DNA of 64,000 nt from CAYWQB01 sp964460785 (GTDB taxonomy: Bacteria; Chlamydiota; Chlamydiia; Chlamydiales; CAYWQB01), in NCBI GenBank assembly GCA_964460785.1, contig CAYWQB010000001.1, positions 558,001 through 622,000 on the forward strand. Direction: 5' to 3'. The position numbers and the translations under genes were made by a program. Numbering within the stretch: the first letter of the stretch is position 1; the number at the start of each line of letters is the position of its first letter. Below are positions 34,711 through 42,161 of the stretch, piece by piece. Under the pieces are notes generated by a model that was given only the letters and a program-made list of their open reading frames with translations, did not search any database and was not told the DNA's origin.

Positions 34711-37700
34711 TTACAACTGACGGTCTACACTCAGCATAATCTGCCCTGAACGGCGATGACTACCAAACTTTCCCTGTAGATCTGCGGAGCACGACCAGCC
34801 CATATTTTGCGAGTAGACGACCCCCACCTTGGGAGACACTAGATTTTCTCTTCGCCAATCAAGATCAAGCTCCAAACCTGACCCTCCAAAAGAAGCTCTA
34901 AGTTTCTTATCTCCATAATGCCGTCTATGCGTGAAGGCTAAACCTTCATAGAAAGTCCAGCGACCTCTTTCATTTTTTCGCTCCTGGGATGCTTGCAATC
35001 CCACAGTGCCACGAAGAAGCCCTGAATGGAGTTTTTTCTGCTCTACTTGGAAAGCCTCATCTCCTGTTTCTCGAAACCCACTTGTATAATTCATCGCATA
35101 ATCTGCAGAAATATACGGCTGCACCTCCCCCCATTTCGAATCTACTTTCCAAAGAACCCTCAAATGAGGAGAAACTTGTCGAGCATGGTAGTCAGCACGC
35201 AGTTGATACTCTTGTGAAAGAGAAATATTTCTCTTTTGATAAACCTTATCAAAAGAGAGGACAATAGCTGGTTCTATTACGACCTCCCCAACTTCTTTTT
35301 GTCCATAAGCACTGATTAAAAAGTAATCTGTGCTTGCATCCCCTAGAGATTGGTCATGATCAAGCTGACTATGGGCATACCCTGCAGCTACTCCTGCAAG
35401 AACTCCTTCCGAGATACTCTCATAACCAAATAATACACCTCCAGCTTGACTATCAAAGCCAGGACGGGATGCATCTTTTTTAAAAGAAGTCGTATCAGCC
35501 ACACCCGCTACAAACCCTCGACTTCCCTTAGGAGCTTGAGAACTTTCTATATATCGCCGACTTCTTGCTGCCAAAATATCAGAAACGACAAAAGCCAATT
35601 CTTGCTCCACAAGGAGGTTTGAGCTTAGCCTTAAAGAGCTCACTGCAACAAGAGCTTCTTCTAATTGCTGCTCTGTTAAAGAAGAAAAGTGACCCACTTC
35701 ACTAGCAAACTGCCCCGGAGAACTTTGAATTACCTCTCCTACCTGCCGTGCGACCCCCTCTATATCCCCCAAACTTGCTATCGCAGTTACTTTACCTGAA
35801 AAAACAGTTTGTTCTCCCTCTGAGCCAACTTGTAACTCAAAAGGAAAACCAGCTAAAGTATCGGGTATAGAGGCAAAAGACCCTACCACAGTCTCAGCCT
35901 CTAAAAATGTAAAGGAAGAAGGGGGGGAGCTCCCTTCTGGAAGCTGCTCTGTATTAAACGTTAGGATCGCTCCATCAATTGTTGCAGTATCTAAAACAAT
36001 GACTTTAGATGTACCTGTCTCATCAACTTCAATCTCAAGTGTACTACCAGGGGTTAAAAATAAATTTTCCACTTCTACAGTTCCAACAGAAGCTCCTGGG
36101 GCAAAGGTTCCAGAAGAGGCTACTGTTATTCCTTTTAATATCCCTGTTCCTCTAAAGCGAGTTGAAGAGTCTACTTCGATATCTACTCCAGGAGAGTCCA
36201 CTCCAACAACTTTGTACTCTCCACCATCTCCTCGCACATAAAGTGTTCCTGGCCCAAGCAAACTTCCTGAGTGCACCACAGAATAAGATCCCACATCTAT
36301 CTGCCCTTTTGCTGGTCCCTTAGAGATATCTAAGTCATTTGCAAAAGAGAAATCCCCTTTTGCCTGAAGAGCTGCAGGGGTGAGATCTGCAAATGTTGAT
36401 AAAATGACCGTCCCTGAGCCTAAGCGCCCATCTTTAGTTGATAAGGTGGACTTTGATCCAACAAGCCAGTGTCCTTTAAAGTTGTCTTGAGGGCTTAGGA
36501 GTTGAAACTCTCCGGGTGCACCGATCGCTATGACAGACTCTGGAAAAGGGCTCACAACCTGACCTGCAAAGTCTGCAAATGTTGTTCCACCGGTAAATCC
36601 TATGATCTTATCATCTAGCATTTCAATAGACGCCTTGATTTCTACAGGAGAAGATGCTGATGCGGAAGGGAGAGTGATGAAAGTTCCTTCAAAACCTGCA
36701 GGATAAGTGTAAGTTGTTCCTGCAGGAGTGACTTCCTTGTTAACAGAAGAGCTTCCTGAATCTGATATAAAAAGAGTGCCACTACCTGTGATGTCTCCTC
36801 GGAATATTTCCCCTATCCCATTAACATCGACTTCTAGGTTTCCTGCTGTGAGGTCGATATCATTATCTATGTAATATGCTGCACTACTTCCTAACTTTAG
36901 CGTTCCTCCTTTCCCTATAATCTTCCCTGATCCCAAATGAGAAAGCTCTTGAATGTGGAGTGTCACCCCTTCTTCTAATTCCCAGTTCCCTTCAACTCCC
37001 AATGGGTCACGGCTTGTCTTTAAAGAGCCTCCATCCCCACGCAATATGAAGGTTTTACCCTCAGCTATAGCCATCTCACCTTCATATGAGACGTCATTGC
37101 TTCCTATATCTAAAGTGAAAGAGTTTGCAGAACTAGAGGAGGAAACCAAGTATAAATCATTCTGCATTGTATCGATATCTCCATTAAGGAGATATGCTCC
37201 TCCTTCCCCATAGATCTGATAAGCACTTTGCTCCTCATCTACAGTAAGAGATGCTCCCAAAAAAATACCGTTGAAAGAGGGTCCCAAATCCCCACTAAGA
37301 GAAACAGCCCCCTCTCCTAAAAAGGATAAGGTGCTATCTGAGCTGTCATTTCCAATCGGGCCCTCTATATGAAGGGTTTCTCCCAATGGAATATTTAAAG
37401 TCGCTTCACCAGATCCTTGAATGAATATTTGCTTACCAAAAGCTTCTCCATCCCCTGCAGTTCCAGACCCTGCAGTTACATCGCTTGCTCCAAAATCTCG
37501 AGCTGCGTTGATAATTAATTTCCCTTGGTCATGTACGAAGATAGCTCCTCCATAGGCAGACCCTCCCTGCCCATTGCCATGACCTCCACCAAAACCTCCT
37601 GTACCATGGCTACCTAAACTGCCAGTACCTCCATCACCTGCTTTAATTCCAAAATTACCGCTACCACCTTCGCCTCCAGCTCCACCTGGGCCTCCTGAGC

Positions 37701-38856
37701 CTCCCCCTGCCCCGAATCCTCCAGAGCCTCCATCACCACCAGATCCTCCTGAGCCTCCTGAGCCTCCATTAGCTGGAAAGAAGGTTTCACCTTCGCCTCC
37801 ATCACCACCTGAGCCTCCATCACCACCTGAGCCTCCCCCTGCCCCGAATCCTCCAGAGCCTCCATCACCACCAGATCCTCCTGAGCCTCCTGAGCCTCCT
37901 GAAGATCCAGGACTACCGCTACCACCTTCGCCTCCATCACCACCTGAGCCTCCATCACCACCAGAGCCTCCAATACCACCTATAGCTCCAAAACTACCGC
38001 TACCACCAGAACCTCCAACTCCTCCTGAGCCTCCAACTCCACCCATCCCTCCAGAACCTGGAGGAACTCTTTCACCCCCAAATCCACCAAAGATTCCTTC
38101 TCCTCCCTTGCCTCCAGTGCCTCCAACTCCTCCTGAGCCTCCTGAGCCTCCGTCCCCACCTGAGACTCCTAGGTCTCCTCCAGACTCTCCATCACTACCT
38201 GAGCTACCAGCACTGCCACTACTTCCTGCACCTCCACTAACACCGGGAGCCCCTGAACTGCCGCTAGTCCCTGAAGTACCAGAACTTCCATTTAGGCCAT
38301 CACCTGCTTTAGATCCTGACAAACCAGCAACCCCTGCAATAGATCCTCCTATGCCTACCCCTGTCCCCTCTCCACCTACAGAGGAAGTATTTTCAAAAGT
38401 CACATTCTCTAAGGTAACTTCCACACCAGGCCCAACAAATACCCCAGCTCCAAAACCGCCAGCACCTCCAGCTCCTTCTCCCCCCTGGTCTTTCATATTC
38501 TGAAAAGAGATATCTTTGATTTTTACACGTAAAGGTTTCGTGTCAGACCCTGACTCATTCCCGTAGGTGAAAAACCCTCGATACTCACTATTGCCATCAA
38601 TCACCACTGCAGGCGTCCCATCAGGGTTTGCTTGACCGATAATTTCCACTGTCTTTGAAGGGCTGTCCTGCAAAAGGATAGGAGGTAACTGCTCTGATAG
38701 AGTCAACTTATCTACGGATGAAAGGTCTATGGTATAAGAAGAACTTCCCCCTGAATTTATCGCATCTATTTCACCTTTTAACCAGCCTGTGTCCTGGCTC
38801 CATCCTAAAATAGTCAAGAGGCTCAGACCAAGGGGTAAAACACGAGAAATTTTCAT
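34711..38856 (-). CDS. Autotransporter with glycine-rich repeat passenger
   Basis: A 1,381-residue type V secretion protein. The ATG at 38856 opens a signal peptide (MKISRVLPLGLSLLTILGWS). Residues about 40-170 are beta-helix-like (VTLENVTFENTSSVGG), and about 170-435 are Gly/Ser/Asp/Glu repeats such as GGSGGDGGSGGFGAGGG, resembling mycobacterial PE_PGRS. About 440-1080 hold passenger repeats (GSGTLFISDSG, GPGTLYVRGDG), and the last 270 residues form a beta-barrel ending RSGQIMLSVDRQL. The gene is not an obvious Pmp: I see few GGAI or FxxN motifs beyond YGGAIF. It is likely a surface adhesin or coat protein; the substrate is unknown. Confidence 0.85.
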   Translation of the reverse strand: MKISRVLPLGLSLLTILGWSQDTGWLKGEIDAINSGGSSSYTIDLSSVDKLTLSEQLPPILLQDSPSKTVEIIGQANPDGTPAVVIDGNSEYRGFFTYGNESGSDTKPLRVKIKDISFQNMKDQGGEGAGGAGGFGAGVFVGPGVEVTLENVTFENTSSVGGEGTGVGIGGSIAGVAGLSGSKAGDGLNGSSGTSGTSGSSGAPGVSGGAGSSGSAGSSGSDGESGGDLGVSGGDGGSGGSGGVGGTGGKGGEGIFGGFGGERVPPGSGGMGGVGGSGGVGGSGGSGSFGAIGGIGGSGGDGGSGGDGGEGGSGSPGSSGGSGGSGGSGGDGGSGGFGAGGGSGGDGGSGGDGGEGETFFPANGGSGGSGGSGGDGGSGGFGAGGGSGGPGGAGGEGGSGNFGIKAGDGGTGSLGSHGTGGFGGGHGNGQGGSAYGGAIFVHDQGKLIINAARDFGASDVTAGSGTAGDGEAFGKQIFIQGSGEATLNIPLGETLHIEGPIGNDSSDSTLSFLGEGAVSLSGDLGPSFNGIFLGASLTVDEEQSAYQIYGEGGAYLLNGDIDTMQNDLYLVSSSSSANSFTLDIGSNDVSYEGEMAIAEGKTFILRGDGGSLKTSRDPLGVEGNWELEEGVTLHIQELSHLGSGKIIGKGGTLKLGSSAAYYIDNDIDLTAGNLEVDVNGIGEIFRGDITGSGTLFISDSGSSSVNKEVTPAGTTYTYPAGFEGTFITLPSASASSPVEIKASIEMLDDKIIGFTGGTTFADFAGQVVSPFPESVIAIGAPGEFQLLSPQDNFKGHWLVGSKSTLSTKDGRLGSGTVILSTFADLTPAALQAKGDFSFANDLDISKGPAKGQIDVGSYSVVHSGSLLGPGTLYVRGDGGEYKVVGVDSPGVDIEVDSSTRFRGTGILKGITVASSGTFAPGASVGTVEVENLFLTPGSTLEIEVDETGTSKVIVLDTATIDGAILTFNTEQLPEGSSPPSSFTFLEAETVVGSFASIPDTLAGFPFELQVGSEGEQTVFSGKVTAIASLGDIEGVARQVGEVIQSSPGQFASEVGHFSSLTEQQLEEALVAVSSLRLSSNLLVEQELAFVVSDILAARSRRYIESSQAPKGSRGFVAGVADTTSFKKDASRPGFDSQAGGVLFGYESISEGVLAGVAAGYAHSQLDHDQSLGDASTDYFLISAYGQKEVGEVVIEPAIVLSFDKVYQKRNISLSQEYQLRADYHARQVSPHLRVLWKVDSKWGEVQPYISADYAMNYTSGFRETGDEAFQVEQKKLHSGLLRGTVGLQASQERKNERGRWTFYEGLAFTHRRHYGDKKLRASFGGSGLELDLDWRRENLVSPKVGVVYSQNMGWSCSADLQGKFGSHRRSGQIMLSVDRQL
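37550..38340 (-). repeat. Glycine-repeat coding region, including a 74-base perfect direct repeat
   Basis: Degenerate tandem units of 9 to 15 bases encode GGSGG, GDGG and GEGG. Within the array, 37694-37767 and 37826-37899 are identical over 74 bases at a 132-base offset (44 codons), so changes in copy number stay in frame. The antisense and shifted frames across it are open only because of the repeat composition. Confidence 0.85.
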
Positions 38857-39002
38857 GGGACTTATCCAATAAGTTTTTACAAAAATATTTTTTATATAGA
38901 AAAGTCTCACAAATAAAGACAAGAGATGCTCACAAATAATACGTTGCGATAGAGCTCTCTTTAATCTATTCTTTTTTGCTCTTTAAATTTCTGACTTAAC
39001 AA

Positions 39003-39992
39003 ATGTTTGCCCAATTACCGCTACCCCCTCTTTATTTAGCTCCGATGGAAGGAGTAGGAGACCTATTTTTCAGAAAGGCTATGGCAAAAGTCGGGGGGTT
39101 CAAAGAGGCAACTACGGAATTTCTTCGCGTTCCTCGCAATGCGCATATCTCCTCTCTTGCTAAAAAATATAATAGCCAAGAGCTCTCTCCAATTCCTTTA
39201 GCCGCACAGGTGATGGGACAAGATCCTGCACTTTTAGCTGCTATGACTGAAGAGCTCATAAAAAAAGGAGCTCCTCGCATTGATTTGAACTGCGGCTGTC
39301 CTTCTAATACTGTCGTGGGACGAGGAGCTGGCTCTACTTTACTGAAGACCCCTGACCTCTTAGGCCAAATTGTCACAGCAATGGTTATAGCTGCTAAAGG
39401 CCGTATCCCTATCACAGTCAAGATGCGTGCTGGTTATGAGGACTGCCAGAACTTAAAAGCAAACTTACTCGCTGCTGAACAAGCAGGGGCAGCTTGGATT
39501 ACTCTACACCATCGCACAAAAACGGAAGGCTACAGCCCTGCCCGTCATTGGCATCGCATCAAAAACGCAAAAAAAATTTTATCTATCCCTCTAATTGGTA
39601 GTGGTGACATTACATCCCCTGCAAGCGCCTACCAAATGCTCATGGAAACAGGATGTGACGGCTTAATGATCGGCCGAGGGGCGATCTATAACCCCCTTAT
39701 TTTTTTAGAAATACAATCTTTTTTTCAAAACAGGCATTTCCATCGCTCTTGGAAGTTACTCTTTTTATTTTTACAAACTTATAAACAAGAACTTGAAGCA
39801 GCAGAAGTCAGAGAAAAAACGCAAGTAAACAAGCTTAAGCAGCTGTGCAACTATTTATTTCGTCACTACCCAGCCGAAGGACTCGAAGAAAAAAAGCGCC
39901 TTCTCTCTACAAAAGAAACCTGCAGCACCCTCTTTTTCAAAAAAATGTGTGCATCTCTTTCCTACTTAGAAAAAAACCTCTCTTCTAAGTAG
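39003..39992 (+). CDS. dusB: tRNA-dihydrouridine synthase
   Basis: A flavin enzyme that reduces uridines in the tRNA D-loop. It has 329 residues. It starts with LPPLYLAPMEGVGDLFFRKA; the catalytic Cys lies in IDLNCGCPSNTVVGRGAG. FMN-binding segments are ITVKMRAGYED, LHHRTKTEGYS and IGSGDITSP then DGLMIGRGAIYNPL. It is probably transcribed separately from rpmJ, which has its own predicted promoter. The DusB subtype is inferred. Confidence 0.9.
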   Translation: MFAQLPLPPLYLAPMEGVGDLFFRKAMAKVGGFKEATTEFLRVPRNAHISSLAKKYNSQELSPIPLAAQVMGQDPALLAAMTEELIKKGAPRIDLNCGCPSNTVVGRGAGSTLLKTPDLLGQIVTAMVIAAKGRIPITVKMRAGYEDCQNLKANLLAAEQAGAAWITLHHRTKTEGYSPARHWHRIKNAKKILSIPLIGSGDITSPASAYQMLMETGCDGLMIGRGAIYNPLIFLEIQSFFQNRHFHRSWKLLFLFLQTYKQELEAAEVREKTQVNKLKQLCNYLFRHYPAEGLEEKKRLLSTKETCSTLFFKKMCASLSYLEKNLSSK

Positions 39993-40002
39993 GGAAAACC
40001 CA

Positions 40003-40031
40003 TTGAAAAGAAATGGCTATCAGAGTATAAG
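40003..40031 (+). promoter_or_regulatory. Predicted promoter for rpmJ-rpsN
   Basis: TTGAAA (40003-40008) and TATAAG (40026-40031) are each 5 of 6 matches to consensus and are spaced 17 bases apart. The predicted start near 40038 leaves about 30 bases before the rpmJ ATG. Confidence 0.65.
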
Positions 40032-40069
40032 AGTGCCCTTTACTGTCTCATAAACCGAAGAAAAGAGCT

Positions 40070-40207
40070 ATGAAAGTCAAAGCTTCAGTGAAAGCAGACC
40101 GTTCAAAAGGGGATATTCTCGTCCGCCGAAGAGGTCGCCTCTACGTCATTAACAAGAAAGATCCTAAGCGCAAGCAGCGCCAGAAGGGTCCTGCGCGCAA
40201 ATCGTAA
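40070..40207 (+). CDS. rpmJ: Ribosomal protein bL36, zinc-free form
   Basis: A 45-residue protein too short for many gene callers. It begins MKVKASVKADRSKGDILVRR, continues RGRLYVINKKDPKRKQRQ and ends GPARKS. It matches Chlamydia L36 closely. The four zinc-ligating Cys/His positions of classical L36 are absent, so this is the C-minus form. It precedes rpsN by 15 bases, the Chlamydia order. Confidence 0.94.
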   Translation: MKVKASVKADRSKGDILVRRRGRLYVINKKDPKRKQRQKGPARKS

Positions 40208-40222
40208 GGATAAAGGTAACTT

Positions 40223-40528
40223 ATGGCAAAGAAGTCTTCTATTGCAAAGCAAAAGCGACGTGAGCGTCTTGTCAACCTTAAGTGGGAGAAAAGACAAGAG
40301 CTTAAGAAAAAAATCATTGATGAAAACTTGAGTGAAGAAGAGCGTGAACAAGCGCGTATCTCACTTAATAAAATGCCTCGTGACTCTGCTAAGTCTCGCC
40401 TACGCAACCGCTGCAGCTTGACTGGGCGTCCTCGCGGCTACCTTAAAAAATTCAAAGTTTCCCGTCTTTGCTTCCGTGAAATGGCTCTTCGAGGGCTCAT
40501 CCCTGGCGTAACAAAGTCTAGCTGGTAA
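40223..40528 (+). CDS. rpsN: Ribosomal protein uS14, long zinc-free form
   Basis: A small-subunit head protein of 101 residues, the long type without the CxxC zinc motifs. It has MAKKSSIAKQKRRERLVNL and the core RNRCSLTGRPRGYLKKFKVS, and ends GLIPGVTKSSW. It is cotranscribed with rpmJ and followed by a good terminator. Confidence 0.96.
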   Translation: MAKKSSIAKQKRRERLVNLKWEKRQELKKKIIDENLSEEEREQARISLNKMPRDSAKSRLRNRCSLTGRPRGYLKKFKVSRLCFREMALRGLIPGVTKSSW

Positions 40529-40540
40529 ACGTCTATTGAT

Positions 40541-40573
40541 TGAGCCGCCAACACTATGGGCGGCTCAGTTTTT
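40541..40573 (+). terminator. Intrinsic terminator of rpmJ-rpsN
   Basis: A 9-bp GC-rich stem (TGAGCCGCC at 40541-40549, GGCGGCTCA at 40559-40567) has a 9-base loop and is followed by GTTTTT. It starts 13 bases after the rpsN stop. The right arm doubles as the last codons and stop region of the convergent GYF_2 gene. Confidence 0.85.
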
Positions 40574-41060
40574 CTTCGAGTCCTTCTACTTCACTCGCTT
40601 TTTTCCACTCTGTCATCGTTTCATTCCACACATAGTTTGATCCATCCAACTTTCCTTTTTGCCACTCGCTTTGTAGCTGTGAAAGTTGCATAGGTCCAAA
40701 GCGCTCGTGCTTTTTATTCAAATAGTACCAAATCGGCTCTAATTGAGGGGCATGGATCGTTACTTTTTCCTCATCCAAACTCTCTACATGTGACTCTACA
40801 GCCTCTTCCTTTGGCGCTGGGAGTTCTTCTAAGTAACTTTTTCCCATAAACAGTAAGGCTAAGTTTGCTAAAACAGGGAAGATAAACCCTAAAAGGGCCC
40901 ATAAAATAGGGCTTCTCCCCCGACGTTTAGCCATCATTGCTGCCAGGAAGGCAAAAACCACCGAGATGAGAAAAGATCCCAAAAGAATCTCATAGCTCAA
41001 TTCAACCCCCTCTACACCCAATTGTTCTTGCAGGAACGCTGCAAACGAATCTGGTTCCAT
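40554..41060 (-). CDS. Membrane protein with C-terminal GYF_2 domain
   Basis: A 168-residue protein. After a polar N-terminus two hydrophobic helices follow (ILLGSFLISVVFAFLAAMMA and SPILWALLGFIFPVLANLAL). After an acidic linker, residues about 108-160 form a GYF_2 domain (IWYYLNKKHERFGPMQLSQL, NYVWNETMTEWKKASEV), a module thought to bind peptides or localise proteins. The domain is probably cytoplasmic. The function is unknown. Its 3' end forms part of the rpsN terminator stem. Confidence 0.75.
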   Translation of the reverse strand: MEPDSFAAFLQEQLGVEGVELSYEILLGSFLISVVFAFLAAMMAKRRGRSPILWALLGFIFPVLANLALLFMGKSYLEELPAPKEEAVESHVESLDEEKVTIHAPQLEPIWYYLNKKHERFGPMQLSQLQSEWQKGKLDGSNYVWNETMTEWKKASEVEGLEEKLSRP

Positions 41061-41154
41061 TTTTCCTCCAATAGCCTAATTGACAAAGAACTAAGCCTAG
41101 CTCAAAAAGGAATTTAAATGTAAAATTGGTGTAATTAACATTGAGAGGTACAGT

Positions 41155-41667
41155 ATGGTAGTAGAGACAAAAAAAGAGGAAAAGCTCTCTTCTGTTGATA
41201 CAAAAGAGTTCGAGTTTGCTGAAACTACTTATGTTCGTGATATTGAAAACCGTGTTTTTCAAGCAATTGTTCTGCAATGCTTAGCAGATATCAAAGGGAT
41301 TACTCTTCTTGATGAAAGCCTATTTGACCAACTTCTTGTTAAAGGGGGCCTTGAGCGTGCTCGCGGTGTCAGTGTTGAGCAAGACAACCAAAAGCAAACA
41401 GTTAGTGTTCGTGTAGAAATCAATATCTGCTATGGAATTCCAATCCCTAAAAAGGCAGAGGAAATCCAAACGAAAATTGCAGAAGAAATCAACCGTTTGA
41501 CTGCTCTACATGTTTCTTGTGTCCACGTCATTTTCAAAAATGTGATCCCTGGAGATCCAAATAAAAAAATGCTAGACCATAAGCAACCTGAATCTGAACC
41601 TGAAAAAGAAGCCTATCTCCTTGAAGATAGCTTCGATGAGGAATACTCCAGTGAATACCCTTCCTAA
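41155..41667 (+). CDS. Asp23/Gls24 family protein
   Basis: A 170-residue alkaline-shock-type protein. The core ENRVFQAIVLQCLADIKGIT, then GVSVEQDNQKQTVSVRVEIN and CYGIPIPKKAEEIQTKIAEE, is typical of Asp23/Gls24. The acidic C-terminal tail is extra. GAGAGG lies upstream of the ATG. The next gene starts on the last base of its stop (TAATG), giving an Asp23-AmaP-like pair, as in Firmicutes, where Asp23 is membrane-tethered and linked to envelope stress. Confidence 0.82.
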   Translation: MVVETKKEEKLSSVDTKEFEFAETTYVRDIENRVFQAIVLQCLADIKGITLLDESLFDQLLVKGGLERARGVSVEQDNQKQTVSVRVEINICYGIPIPKKAEEIQTKIAEEINRLTALHVSCVHVIFKNVIPGDPNKKMLDHKQPESEPEKEAYLLEDSFDEEYSSEYPS

Positions 41668-42161
41668 TGGGACGCTTAAGTAGGTATTTTTCTATTCCCA
41701 CTCTGCTTAGTGGTTTTTTTGCTTTTTTATTAGCCCTCGCCTGCCTCTTGTGGGCTTGGGCTCCACATCTACTCACTCCTCATACCCTTCCTCAACGCCT
41801 ATTCATTAGCCTTCTCTTTATATTTTTTGGTTGGTTAGGCTGGTACTTTGTGCAAAGCGTCTATAGGCTGCGCAAGGGACTAGACATACGCTTTGTTTCA
41901 ATGCAAGTTCATGCAACTCCAGAATCGATTGAGCAGGGTCTCTCTCTTTTTCTTAGAGAGCATTTCAATAGCTTTACACGAGTTGAGGTCCTCTCTATCA
42001 AAAAAGAGCTCCATGTGTTTTTAGACCTCCCCTTTTTCCCTGAAGAGGAGCAAAAACCTGTGGTAGACAGGTTAGAGAAAAGCTTACAAAGCTTCTTACG
42101 GGAGCAATTTGGGATGACTGAAAACTTTTTGCTTGTGACTAGCTTTCAAGAAAAAGCTTAA
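41667..42161 (+). CDS. AmaP-like membrane anchor for the Gls24 protein
   Basis: A 164-residue protein with two N-terminal membrane helices (GFFAFLLALACLLWAWAPHL and LFISLLFIFFGWLGWYFVQS). A soluble Asp23-like domain follows (DIRFVSMQVHATPESIEQGL). This is the architecture of AmaP, the anchor of Asp23 in Staphylococcus. The start overlaps the preceding stop by one base, so translational coupling is likely. The 3' end overlaps uvrC by 23 bases. The AmaP call rests on topology and partner, not on strong identity. Confidence 0.68.
   Translation: MGRLSRYFSIPTLLSGFFAFLLALACLLWAWAPHLLTPHTLPQRLFISLLFIFFGWLGWYFVQSVYRLRKGLDIRFVSMQVHATPESIEQGLSLFLREHFNSFTRVEVLSIKKELHVFLDLPFFPEEEQKPVVDRLEKSLQSFLREQFGMTENFLLVTSFQEKA

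Noticed and set aside
37614..37979. A reverse frame of 121 codons in a shifted frame inside the glycine array
   Set aside because: Its monotonous Val/Met/Ala/Glu content follows from the repeat read in another frame; the autotransporter frame is the real one.
37550..38340. Possible CRISPR array suggested by short repeats
   Set aside because: Units are coding, variable in length and without unique spacers.
38108..38503. A plus-strand proline-rich frame of 131 codons
   Set aside because: It is the complement of GGN-rich repeat coding, with no start signal.
41090..41155. TTGACA upstream of the Gls24 gene as a promoter
   Set aside because: No acceptable -10 box lies 16 to 18 bases downstream.
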